Shown: positions 53,231 through 61,913 of the stretch, piece after piece
Layout: every line of letters starts with the position of its first letter
Numbering within the stretch: the first letter of the stretch is position 1
Source of the DNA: Candidatus Helarchaeota archaeon
GTDB lineage: Archaea > Asgardarchaeota > Lokiarchaeia > Helarchaeales > RDOG01
Length of the DNA stretch: 64,000 nt
Direction: 5' to 3'
Assembly (NCBI GenBank): GCA_019058315.1
Contig: JAHPZH010000005.1
Span: 1 to 64,000, forward strand
The notes under the pieces: model-generated
What the model saw: only the letters and a program-made list of their open reading frames with translations
Told to the model about the DNA's origin: nothing
Database searches by the model: none
Translations under genes and position numbers: made by a program

Positions 53231-54391
53231 TTGAGTCCACAAAATTTGTATGCTGAATTGGATAAACCTAACAAAGAATACTTACTTCTTGCAAAACATA
53301 TGTTTAAATGCTTCAAAGAGCTTGGAGCTGAATATATAGAAGCCCTTTTTCCTAAGTTTGATCAAATCCAGTACGAATTAATCAAAGAACGATGGGACAA
53401 TATGATTCTTACCTCTCGAAAAGTGATCGATGGACGGATTCCTCCAGATAAAGCCGAAAAAACTGTGCTCTACACCCTGCCGCATGTTATCAGTTTAAAA
53501 TCTACATTACAAACAGGACTTATTAAATTACTTTATGGCTCTAGTGTGGATGTAACGGCAGTCATGGTTGATGACTTCAACTGGCAAGTAGTAACCGCAT
53601 TCAATGGTCACATGGAGGATGGAATACCCGTAGATTGGTGGGTACTAGGGATGGATGACGAGATGATGGATCGCCGTCATTTAAAAAGAGGGATGAAATT
53701 TAAAGAAATATATGAAGTAACAAAAAACGTCCAGAAGACAGCACAATTTATGATGGAATTATTAAAAGACGTGAGAAATGAAAGAACTCCACAGTGGTCA
53801 TTTTCTCTATATACATTAGTTATAATACATACTTCAGGATTATTTAATTTCTTCACAGAGTTAAGTAACTTTGAAGTTCTTGGGAATATATGGGAGGGAC
53901 TAAATTCTAAAAAGAAATTTAACACTCCAGATCATTTTTTTCTAATGTATCCTTACCCTCCGATGATAAAATCTCTTGTGATGCTTCCCAGAGCAGGTTT
54001 TATTCAGAGATTGGCGGATCTAACTACTGGGAAGTACTTAAATCTTAATAATATTGAAGATCCCGCTTTGGAATGGATTAAAGAAGAAATTCCAGAAGCA
54101 TATGAGCCTGTCTTGCTCAATGATTGGAAAGAAGGATGGCCATTACCACAAGCCACTTTACAATGTAAAATTCCCACAAATTTAAATGAAATATTAACTT
54201 CTGATGAGAAACTAAATTATCATTATCCGTCCCATAAACGGATCACAATGGATACCTTCGGTTTTACACCTGATGATGCATGGAAAGGTTATTTAACAGA
54301 TATCACAAATGAAACACCACTTGACGCAGAACTAAGTAAAGATAATCTAATTTCAAAAGGATTTGGGCGAAATACAGAATTTTTAAAGTGA
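53231..54391 (+). CDS. Uncharacterised protein, tandem paralog 2
   Basis: The 386-residue product aligns with the 51958 product along its whole length by eye, at roughly two thirds identity. It shares the blocks DVTAVMVDDFNWQ, EDGIPVDWW, MDRRH, DVRNERTPQWS and TSGLFNFFTELSN. The start is TTG 53231, with GTGGGG upstream. The two genes are separated by 115 nt including their own AT-rich promoter region, so they may be expressed independently. Function is unknown. Confidence 0.65.
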   Translation: MSPQNLYAELDKPNKEYLLLAKHMFKCFKELGAEYIEALFPKFDQIQYELIKERWDNMILTSRKVIDGRIPPDKAEKTVLYTLPHVISLKSTLQTGLIKLLYGSSVDVTAVMVDDFNWQVVTAFNGHMEDGIPVDWWVLGMDDEMMDRRHLKRGMKFKEIYEVTKNVQKTAQFMMELLKDVRNERTPQWSFSLYTLVIIHTSGLFNFFTELSNFEVLGNIWEGLNSKKKFNTPDHFFLMYPYPPMIKSLVMLPRAGFIQRLADLTTGKYLNLNNIEDPALEWIKEEIPEAYEPVLLNDWKEGWPLPQATLQCKIPTNLNEILTSDEKLNYHYPSHKRITMDTFGFTPDDAWKGYLTDITNETPLDAELSKDNLISKGFGRNTEFLK

Positions 54392-54430
54392 AAAGGGAAA
54401 TTTGAATTTAATTTTTTAGAGATTTTTGAC

Positions 54431-55114
54431 TTAAACTGTTTTTCTTTTTAATGTTAAGTACTTCTTTTTTTGATAAGTACGTATAACACCTTCAACTGCT
54501 AGTCTAGAAATTTTAGTTTCTTTTATAATATCCATAATTGTGTGTGTTCCATCACATAAACGTAGGATTTTTACATCATTAATTGGAAATTTTTCCTTAC
54601 CAGTCAATTCTTTTATTAATCTTGGAAGCTTAGCAAATTTTTTGGAATCTACTTGTGTATATTGAGGTTTAGCACTAGGAGTTGGAGCAGTCTGTTGGGA
54701 TATAGTTATTTCTTCCGTAATTTCTACCTTTCTTTTTATCGTGATTTTGGTAACTTCATCTATTTTTTCATCAATTATATCCGCATAATTGAACATTTTA
54801 TTCTTAAAGGCAAGAAGCGAACCTAATTTACCCTTTTTAGTATATAATATAATCATACTTTTTTCTGATACCTTGAAAAAACCGATGCTTTTATTTGACA
54901 TTGGAAATGCATGATCTCCCACTCCGAGCAAGCTAAAATTAGTTTTTACAAAGTTTATAATGAAAGAGAGCATATTTTCTTCATTGAAGTCGTTTCTCGC
55001 GAATTTTAATTCACCATTTTCGTTTGTAATTGCAGTATATACCCTTGAACCTATTAAAGCTCCCAAATATTTCTCAATTTCTTGAACTAAGTCGTAAAAT
55101 GCTTCTGATTCCAA
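54431..55114 (-). CDS. Roadblock-like domain fused to winged helix
   Basis: The 227-residue product has an N-terminal roadblock/profilin-like domain (about 1-125): YLGALIGSRVYTAITNENGELKFA, then HAFPMSNKSIGFFKVSEKSMIILYTKKG. A Pro/Thr linker follows, then a winged helix (about 172-225): FPINDVKILRLCDGTHTIMDIIKETKISRLAVEGVIRTYQKKKYL. It lies next to the V4R-fold pair on the same strand. Roadblock proteins bind small GTPases. The fused HTH suggests a signalling adaptor. Confidence 0.6.
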   Translation of the reverse strand: MESEAFYDLVQEIEKYLGALIGSRVYTAITNENGELKFARNDFNEENMLSFIINFVKTNFSLLGVGDHAFPMSNKSIGFFKVSEKSMIILYTKKGKLGSLLAFKNKMFNYADIIDEKIDEVTKITIKRKVEITEEITISQQTAPTPSAKPQYTQVDSKKFAKLPRLIKELTGKEKFPINDVKILRLCDGTHTIMDIIKETKISRLAVEGVIRTYQKKKYLTLKRKTV

Positions 55115-55334
55115 ATATACACCAGTATTGCCTAATTTTCAATAATATTAATGAAGATTCTCTTAAAAATAATTCAATGAAAAAATTACAATCCTTAATA
55201 AGAATATCAGAATTTTCCATATTAGTAATATAAAATCAGTTTATTGAAAAAAGGTAGAAATTTTTATTCAATAAAAGATTTAAGTTAAAAAGAAATATTT
55301 TTAAAATAAAAAGATTTAAATTTTTGTTTTAGAC

Positions 55335-55949
55335 TTATGATCCTTCCGGATAAAGAAAGATTGTAAATTCTGCATAGGGATCTCCCCTCATGATACATTT
55401 TGTCTCCTTAACTTCGACTCTTAATTCATTGCCTACATATTCTTCAATTGTTTCAACGGCAGCTTCCACAACACCTGCCATAACAGAGCCCCATGTCTGA
55501 CTTCCTGTAGTTTCTTTATTGACTTCTATAGATTTTTCCTCCTTTAACCCTGCACAAAACATACATCGATCTAGAGTAAAGATGACTCTAGGAATAGGCA
55601 CTTGATCATCTGGTGGATAGTATTTACAGCTGGAAAATCTTTGACCCGTCATAACATAGTAAGAAGTTTCGATTATCGTTGGTAAATCTTCTAAACTTTT
55701 AGAAAAAACATATTTTCCGATATCCAAGAATTCATATGTGATATCATGACCTGCTAATTTTCCTAGTCTGTGGAATTCCGCTAATGCAGTCTCTAGAGTC
55801 CCGTCCGTTAGATCCATCAACATTTTTACATCTTCCAAATATGTCAAAGAAAATATAAGACCACTTAGCTTTGGTTGTCTCCACCATAGTAATTTCTTAC
55901 CCACTTTTGATAATAATCTTCTAAACCAACCCAATTTATCAGGAACCAA
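55335..55949 (-). CDS. V4R-domain-like protein
   Basis: The 204-residue product has the V4R/TRAPP-fold profile. A helical N-terminus (LEDVKMLMDLTDGTLETALAEFHRLGKLAGHDITYEFL) leads to RCMFCAGL and ends with VVEAAVETIEEYVGNELRVEVKETKCIMRGDPYAEFTIFLYP, the V4R C-terminal cysteine/glycine strand pair. TTG 55949 is the start, and its AGGTGAT site overlaps the stop of the upstream gene. It binds an unknown small hydrophobic ligand or partner. Its partner is the 55958 product. Confidence 0.65.
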   Translation of the reverse strand: MVPDKLGWFRRLLSKVGKKLLWWRQPKLSGLIFSLTYLEDVKMLMDLTDGTLETALAEFHRLGKLAGHDITYEFLDIGKYVFSKSLEDLPTIIETSYYVMTGQRFSSCKYYPPDDQVPIPRVIFTLDRCMFCAGLKEEKSIEVNKETTGSQTWGSVMAGVVEAAVETIEEYVGNELRVEVKETKCIMRGDPYAEFTIFLYPEGS

Positions 55950-55957
55950 ATAATCAC

Positions 55958-56482
55958 CTATAATACTTCAATAACTTCATGAGTACACAATTTATCTCCT
56001 CGAGCTTTTGATGCTATTGTGTTAACTACTACCTTTGGTATTTTTTTATAGCCAGTTTGATTTAGACTGTTCAATAGAAATTCCATTGCACCTCCAAGAG
56101 CTACACAATAATGGATTTCAGTTTCTTCTACACCTTCCCAGCAGAGGATACATTTGTTATCATATATAAACCATTTTCTCGGTGTTTCTTTTTTAAATTC
56201 TTTGATTTTATATAATTTAATGAAAAAATGTGTTTTGTAAGTGTCTTTTAAAACCTTTTTTATAGTATCTCCTTTAGGTGTCCAATGTATAAGCATATCT
56301 TCCATAACTCTTCGTCCAAATTCCTTTAATTTTTCAGTACCTTTCTCTACACCCCATTTTTCCTTGATCATTGGCATTATATAACCATATATTATTGGAA
56401 GAAGGGATCGACTCCACCTAACTTCTAGCATATCTTCCCTTGTTAACTCAATAAAGGGAAGTTCACCAGTAAAAATTTCCAA
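55958..56482 (-). CDS. TRAPP/V4R-fold-like partner protein
   Basis: The 174-residue product resembles the same ligand-binding fold as its neighbour. LPIIYGYIMPMIKEKWGVEKGTEKLKEFGRRVMEDMLIHWTP matches the helical half of V4R and Bet3-like TRAPP subunits. A beta half with CILCWEG and HYCVALGGAMEFLLNSL follows. Translational coupling with the 55335 gene suggests a heterodimer, as in TRAPP subunits. Whether it is closer to V4R sensors or to TRAPP needs a structural search. Confidence 0.55.
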   Translation of the reverse strand: MEIFTGELPFIELTREDMLEVRWSRSLLPIIYGYIMPMIKEKWGVEKGTEKLKEFGRRVMEDMLIHWTPKGDTIKKVLKDTYKTHFFIKLYKIKEFKKETPRKWFIYDNKCILCWEGVEETEIHYCVALGGAMEFLLNSLNQTGYKKIPKVVVNTIASKARGDKLCTHEVIEVL

Positions 56483-56628
56483 TTTAAATAAACCTCATAA
56501 TAATTGTTTATTTTTTAATAGAAAACAAAAATTTTGGAATAAACCAGTACTAATCTATATATATTTTCTACCTATTTACTTTTATTATTAAATTCTTTTA
56601 GGTAAATAAAGAAGAAATCAGTCAAATT

Positions 56629-57378
56629 CTATATAATTAATATATTTTTTAAATCAGGAACGAAAGCGCATAGAATGAATTTTATCCCAAGATACGTAAA
56701 AAAAATTCCACAACATATCAATATAATAAGATAGGTTCTATCTGAAATAACTTTTTTCCCTTTATAGATTGATGTAGAAACAAATGAATACCAAGCGAAA
56801 TCACTTGAAATATGCCCGAAAAAGTAAGTTATTACCCATGAAAATTGAATCGTTATTAAGCCAAGAGAATAGAGGAATTCCATCATTCCAGATAAAGAAG
56901 CTCGTTCAAATAAATAAAACATGTAAGTAAATCCGCTCGTACCCCACCAAAGGATCCAAAATGGATTCGAAATACTCAATATAATTCCTTGAATAACGGG
57001 AGAATATTTGAATATTGAGTTATTTTTATTCTTACTCTTTTCTATTTCTGATGAAAGAGAAATTTCTTTTTTTTTCATCTCATAAAATAACTGTACAGCC
57101 ATGAAAATTAATATCCCACCCCCTACTGTAGAAATTATGAAATAAACAATAGGTATTTTAATAAGATTTATCAATCCATAGAACGCTGCTAAAATCACAA
57201 TAGATTCCAAAATTGCATGTCCTACAATCATTATAGGACCTACCAAATATCCCCGTTGTCTCTTTGGAGTTTCTGAAATTACTGCAGTTAGAACAGGTCC
57301 AGGAGTTAATGCGCCTGTTAGACCGTAAAGGAATGCACCGCCAAAAATAATTAAATACCCACTAATATCTAATGCCAT
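56629..57378 (-). CDS. LysE/RhtB-family amino-acid exporter
   Basis: The 249-residue membrane protein has the family start FLYGLTGALTPGPVLTAVISET and six hydrophobic segments. SNPFWILWWGTSG in the middle is the second conserved site. Family members export basic or neutral amino acids. The substrate here is unknown. It stands alone, divergent from the DUF362 gene. Confidence 0.85.
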   Translation of the reverse strand: MALDISGYLIIFGGAFLYGLTGALTPGPVLTAVISETPKRQRGYLVGPIMIVGHAILESIVILAAFYGLINLIKIPIVYFIISTVGGGILIFMAVQLFYEMKKKEISLSSEIEKSKNKNNSIFKYSPVIQGIILSISNPFWILWWGTSGFTYMFYLFERASLSGMMEFLYSLGLITIQFSWVITYFFGHISSDFAWYSFVSTSIYKGKKVISDRTYLIILICCGIFFTYLGIKFILCAFVPDLKNILII

Positions 57379-57567
57379 TTTATAAATTGCCTATTTGAGT
57401 TTTGAAATAATTTTTTTTGGATTTAATCATCAAATTATCTTATTTTAATGAGGTAATTACTTTAGAAAATGCTGATTTAATAAAGTTAAAAAATTGATTT
57501 ATTTAATTTTGTTTTGAACATTATAATCAAATTATTTAATTATTATCTAAACTCAAATTAGGACTTT

Positions 57568-58731
57568 ATGGTGAACATTTTGACAGTTGGAATTATAAAA
57601 TCTAGTTTAAAAGAAGTAGATGTAAAATTACCAGAATTACTGGAACTTATAAAATATAAACCTAAAAAGAAAAAGATATTTATTAAACCAAATGTTGTTG
57701 ATGCTATTAATGCTAAATCTGGAGTAATTGCACTCCCTCAGCTTGTTGATGAATTAATTAATTATTTAATAAAAAAACATGATATATCAAAAGAAGATAT
57801 AGTAGTCGGAGAGGGAACAGGTTATTTTAATGAAGATAAACATTTCGAGCGTTTAGCAAAAGAATCAGGGTATATTAAATTAGAGAAAAAATATGGTATT
57901 AAATTCGAAAATTTACAAAATACTGAAAGGGTTACGAAAAAATGGAAATATGGGGAAATTGAATTACCCAAATATTTGGATACTCATGAATATATCAATA
58001 TCCCCGTTATGAAAACTCACATGCAAGCAACTGTAACTTTAGCTATGAAAAATCAGAAAGGATTACTTCTTTTAAAAGATAAACGAAATTTTCATCGTTC
58101 AAGTACTTACGGTAGTCTTCATGATTCGATATATGAATTATCAAAAGTAGCCATACCAGACCTTGTGGTTACCTCGGCAATTTTTGCTCTAGAAGGAACT
58201 GGACCAACTTTAAATGCTCAATCAAAAACTAAAAAATTGGATTTAATACTTGCTGGAACTGATATGATAGAAGTGGATAATGTTAGTTGTGAAATAATGG
58301 GATTAGATGTAGAAAAAATTAAACATATACCCAAAGTTAAATTTTCCACAATAGGGGTTCCATTGGAAGCAGTAAAAACTAAATTTGCAGAAGCAGATCC
58401 CTTTCTTAAGGTTCGAAATTTATATGTAAATCAATCTGATGCAGCATGTACTTTATGTACTATGTCAATTAGTCGGATGTTCAGGAAAATTTTGTTTGTA
58501 GAAGACTTAAGAAAAAAATTTGAAGAATTAAATAAGATATATGATCGTATCGATCTTGTTATAGGAAGTGATTTTGAGGAACTACCAGCAAATGCAAAAA
58601 TTGGGCAAATTTTTTGTGTTGGTGCTTGTACATCAAAATTAGCTAAAAATAATGATGTTCCTATTGTTAAAGATTGTCCACCCAATCATAATGATATAAT
58701 AAAATTAATTTTAGAACACACTCTGAAATGA
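57568..58731 (+). CDS. DUF362 family protein
   Basis: The 387-residue product has the family segments KIFIKPNVVDA, VVGEGTGYF and INIPVMKTHMQATVTLAMKNQKGLL. DLVVTSAIFALEGTGPTLNAQ and DMIEVDNVSCEIMGLD follow. A C-terminal cysteine group (CTLCTM and VGACTSKLA) replaces the ferredoxin domain of longer relatives. DUF362 proteins are redox-associated and of unknown reaction. Confidence 0.8.
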   Translation: MVNILTVGIIKSSLKEVDVKLPELLELIKYKPKKKKIFIKPNVVDAINAKSGVIALPQLVDELINYLIKKHDISKEDIVVGEGTGYFNEDKHFERLAKESGYIKLEKKYGIKFENLQNTERVTKKWKYGEIELPKYLDTHEYINIPVMKTHMQATVTLAMKNQKGLLLLKDKRNFHRSSTYGSLHDSIYELSKVAIPDLVVTSAIFALEGTGPTLNAQSKTKKLDLILAGTDMIEVDNVSCEIMGLDVEKIKHIPKVKFSTIGVPLEAVKTKFAEADPFLKVRNLYVNQSDAACTLCTMSISRMFRKILFVEDLRKKFEELNKIYDRIDLVIGSDFEELPANAKIGQIFCVGACTSKLAKNNDVPIVKDCPPNHNDIIKLILEHTLK

Positions 58732-58891
58732 TTTTTTTTTACTTTACTTTGAAGAGATAATAAATTTATTAACGATGTTGAAATATTTTCAATTTTTATT
58801 TAGTATAATAACTTTACAAAATACCGTAAAAAAAAGATTTATAAATTTCATTTACTACTTTTTCTAACCCAACTTTAAGAAGGGATTTTTT

Positions 58892-60532
58892 ATGAAAAAA
58901 AGATTTTTTTTAATGTATATAATGACTTTTTTAAGCCTAGTTCTTACTTTAAGCCCTATTATATGCTCAATTTCGACAAACAGAAATACAATCTGGTCTT
59001 TAGTACCAACATCAAAAAAAATTGGATTAGAAACGACCGCAAATTTATTTGAGGAAAAAGTAGGCAAGATAGCATGGCAACCTAATGGAACTCCCGTAGA
59101 CACAGTTCCATCACCTTCTGGAACTGGAGCTCATGGAGCTGTTGCTGATGGAAGTGGTGGTGTTATAGTAGCTTGGTATCGATTTAATGGTACACATTAT
59201 AGTCCATATATTCAGAAATTCAATTCAACTGGTCATGCTTTATGGGGAGATAATGGAACAATGATATGTAATGATGTTGTAGCAGGACATTGGATGCGTA
59301 ATACTAGGATTTGCAGCGATGATGCTGGAGGAGCTATTGTTATGTGGCAAGATAATAGATCTGGAAATGAAGACATTTATGTACAACGAATTAATTCGAC
59401 AGGTGGTCGAGAATGGACTCCTACGGGAGTGGCAGTATGTACTGATATAGCGGATCAAGAAATACATCCATATGCAACAAATCAACTTTGCCCCGATGGA
59501 CAAGGAGGTGCAATACTTGTCTGGAGAGATAATAGAAATGATGCTAATGGGGATATTTACGCACAACGGGTTGATGTTAATGGAAATCCATTATGGGCAG
59601 GTAATGGAGAGATTATCTGTGATGCAACTGGTATGTCTTTATATCACAAAGTGGTTAGTGATGGACAAAGAGGAGCAATTGTAGTATGGAGAGATGATAG
59701 AGATGCTGGTGGTGATGGGGACGTATTTGCACAGAAAATCAATTCAACAGGAGATATTAAGTGGACAAATAATGGCGTGGTGATATGTAATACTACTGAC
59801 ATACAAAGAGCGATTCAACTATGTAGTGATGGAGCTGGAGGCGCAGTTATAGTATGGACAGATGAAAGAACTGGTGTTATGAATGAAAGTATATATGCCC
59901 AACGAGTAATTTTCAATGGAACTACGTTATGGACTACAAATGGTACAGTAATATGTGATAGAGATGGTGAGAATAACGATCCTTTTCTTTGCCCTGATGG
60001 AACAGGAGGAGCAATTATCACATGGAGGGGCATCAGTGGTTATACCCAACGTATTAATGGGTTTGGTCAAACAATGTGGACTAATAACGGCGTGGTAGTA
60101 CAAAGCGCGAGTACAGCAGAACTCAAAATTTGTACCGATGAAGATGGTGGTGCAATCATAGTTTACAGAATCTTAGATACTGATTATAACCTTTATGTTC
60201 AATTGATTGATTCTGATGGTAAAAAACAGTGGTCTGGAAACGGTATTTCTGTATGTACAGAAAGTGGTCAACAATGGGATTTGGTTATTGTTCCGGATGG
60301 AGATGGTGGTGCATTTATGCTATGGGAAGATACAAGGGTTGAACCTCAAGAAGATCTTTATGTAACACATTTAACAGTTGAAATTCAGTTACATTATGAA
60401 ATAATAGGTATTTTGGCTGCTGGAGGAGCGGCAGGTGCAGCTGGTACAAATTGGTTACCTTTTGCGTTAGCTGGTGGAATTGGAGTTGCAATTGCAGTAA
60501 TAATAGCGGCAGTATTGAAAGCAAAAACATAA
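58892..60532 (+). CDS. Exported repeat (beta-propeller-like) surface protein 2
   Basis: The 546-residue paralog of the 50197 product has a signal peptide (MKKRFFLMYIMTFLSLVLTL), repeated GGAIVxWxDxRxxxxDIYxQRxNxxGxxxWxxNGxxIC units, and a C-terminal Ala/Gly-rich span (GIGVAIAVIIAAVLKAKT) as anchor. The start follows AGAAGGG. The anchor differs from that of protein 1, but the repeat consensus is the same. It is probably displayed on the cell surface. Confidence 0.8.
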   Translation: MKKRFFLMYIMTFLSLVLTLSPIICSISTNRNTIWSLVPTSKKIGLETTANLFEEKVGKIAWQPNGTPVDTVPSPSGTGAHGAVADGSGGVIVAWYRFNGTHYSPYIQKFNSTGHALWGDNGTMICNDVVAGHWMRNTRICSDDAGGAIVMWQDNRSGNEDIYVQRINSTGGREWTPTGVAVCTDIADQEIHPYATNQLCPDGQGGAILVWRDNRNDANGDIYAQRVDVNGNPLWAGNGEIICDATGMSLYHKVVSDGQRGAIVVWRDDRDAGGDGDVFAQKINSTGDIKWTNNGVVICNTTDIQRAIQLCSDGAGGAVIVWTDERTGVMNESIYAQRVIFNGTTLWTTNGTVICDRDGENNDPFLCPDGTGGAIITWRGISGYTQRINGFGQTMWTNNGVVVQSASTAELKICTDEDGGAIIVYRILDTDYNLYVQLIDSDGKKQWSGNGISVCTESGQQWDLVIVPDGDGGAFMLWEDTRVEPQEDLYVTHLTVEIQLHYEIIGILAAGGAAGAAGTNWLPFALAGGIGVAIAVIIAAVLKAKT

Positions 60533-60652
60533 TTTCTTTATTTTTTTCTTTTTTTAAAAATCAAATCTCACTATTTTTTTTTTATACCTTATATTTTTTA
60601 AAGTTAGATTACAATAATAAATCAAATTAAAATTAATAGGGAAGATACAATA

Positions 60653-61543
60653 ATGACGAAAAATCGAGGATTAATTGGACATGTTGAATGGAGCGATGGG
60701 GAACCAGCTTCGAATATTACAATAGAATTAGAAGAAAAAGATTTAGTTTTTCATGATGTTCTACCTTCTGGAGAAACTGATGGGCAAGGTAATTTCATCA
60801 TTTCATATCATCCAGAGATTTACGGGGGCACGGGACGTTTAGGCGAAAAACCCGATATTGAATTAATGATCAATTATCTAAATGACAAAGGCGAGAAAAA
60901 AACGTTCAAAAGATTTTATAAAAATGTAGAAGAGGAGTGGTTAAAAATCGAATTAAAACTTGATGATGAATCAGGCTCTCCTTTGCCAGAATCTAAGGAA
61001 ACAGCTGTTGGTATTTGCTCTCAAATGTTGAATATGAAAGATTCTATAAACATTGATGAGGTTGAATCAAATGATGTTTGGGAAGCCTGTGTAGCAACAT
61101 CAACCGCATTCAGTCGATCAAGATATGAAAGAATTATGAAATTAACTAATTGGGGAGGAAAAGTAATTGTTGGAGATATCATGGAAGGTCCTTTATCACG
61201 TAATGAACAAAATCTAAATTCTAAGGGAATAAAAAGTCTCAATAACAGAAAGAATAAACCTAAGCAGATTAAATTGAATTTTCTCTGGCTTGATGAAAAT
61301 ATGAAGATAATATATAAAATTAATTTAGAAAATCAGATGATGAACTATATTAGTGAAAAAGGTTTGCGAATATTACTACGTGAAATTGATGAAACGGGTA
61401 AAAATTATAAATATTTACCAGTAGAACAGTTAAAAATTACATCCGAAATTCAAATTAAAGATAAAACTTTTAATTCTGAAGTTATTTGCCTCGAATCCAT
61501 TAAAAAATTGAAAAATTTAATAGGGACTCCCTCAATAATTTAA
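60653..61543 (+). CDS. Protein with N-terminal transthyretin/CarboxypepD-like beta domain
   Basis: The 296-residue product starts with a beta-sandwich pattern of the carboxypeptidase-regulatory type (GLIGHVEWSDGEPASNITIELEEKD...SGETDGQGNFIISYHPEIYGG, about 6-75). The rest is mixed, with NNRKNKPKQIKLNFLWLDENMK and no recognised domain. It lacks a signal peptide, so it is probably cytosolic. It lies between the surface repeat protein and the ABM gene, all on the same strand. Confidence 0.6.
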   Translation: MTKNRGLIGHVEWSDGEPASNITIELEEKDLVFHDVLPSGETDGQGNFIISYHPEIYGGTGRLGEKPDIELMINYLNDKGEKKTFKRFYKNVEEEWLKIELKLDDESGSPLPESKETAVGICSQMLNMKDSINIDEVESNDVWEACVATSTAFSRSRYERIMKLTNWGGKVIVGDIMEGPLSRNEQNLNSKGIKSLNNRKNKPKQIKLNFLWLDENMKIIYKINLENQMMNYISEKGLRILLREIDETGKNYKYLPVEQLKITSEIQIKDKTFNSEVICLESIKKLKNLIGTPSII

Positions 61544-61579
61544 AAATATTATTATTTGAATTTGTTAGGAGATGATAAA

Positions 61580-61870
61580 ATGGTGACTTTAATTGCCACC
61601 CTAACGATAAAAGAAGGAAAAATGGAAGAAGCAATACAAATTATAAAGGAAATTGTGCCAAAAGTTAGAAATACTGAATCAGGATGTAAAGCATACATTC
61701 CTCATACTGTAAAAGGACGAAAAAATAAAAATAAAGTTTTATTCTATGAAAAATATGAAGATAAAGCTGCATTAGATCTGCACTCAGCAAATCTACCAAA
61801 GAATTTTGAAAAATTATTTCCCTTTCTAGAAGGGGGAATGGATTTAAAGACTTGTGAAGAGATTATTTAA
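61580..61870 (+). CDS. Antibiotic-biosynthesis-monooxygenase (ABM) family protein
   Basis: The ATG at 61580 follows TTAGGAGATGATAA and is preferred over TTG 61556. The 96-residue product has the dimeric ferredoxin-like ABM layout. VTLIATLTIKEGKMEEAIQIIKEIVPKVRNTESGCKAYIPH leads to KVLFYEKYEDKAALDLHSANL. Relatives are cofactor-free monooxygenases or heme-degrading enzymes. The reaction here is unknown. Confidence 0.85.
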   Translation: MVTLIATLTIKEGKMEEAIQIIKEIVPKVRNTESGCKAYIPHTVKGRKNKNKVLFYEKYEDKAALDLHSANLPKNFEKLFPFLEGGMDLKTCEEII

Positions 61871-61875
61871 AAAAG

Positions 61876-61907
61876 AGGAACAAAGGTTCCTAATATTATT
61901 TTTTTTT
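61876..61907. terminator. Hairpin with T-tract between convergent genes
   Basis: AGGAAC (61876-61881) and GTTCCT (61886-61891) form a perfect 6-bp stem with an AAAG loop, followed by a run of nine T within TATTATT at 61899-61907. It sits just after the ABM stop and before the convergent amidase stop, where a terminator for the plus strand is expected. Archaea use T-tracts, and the stem may add RNA stability. Confidence 0.6.
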
Positions 61908-61913
61908 ATTTGT

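Noticed and set aside
59240..59566. Minus-strand frames opposite the surface repeat protein
   Set aside because: They are produced by the low-complexity repeat codons of the sense gene and have no start signals.
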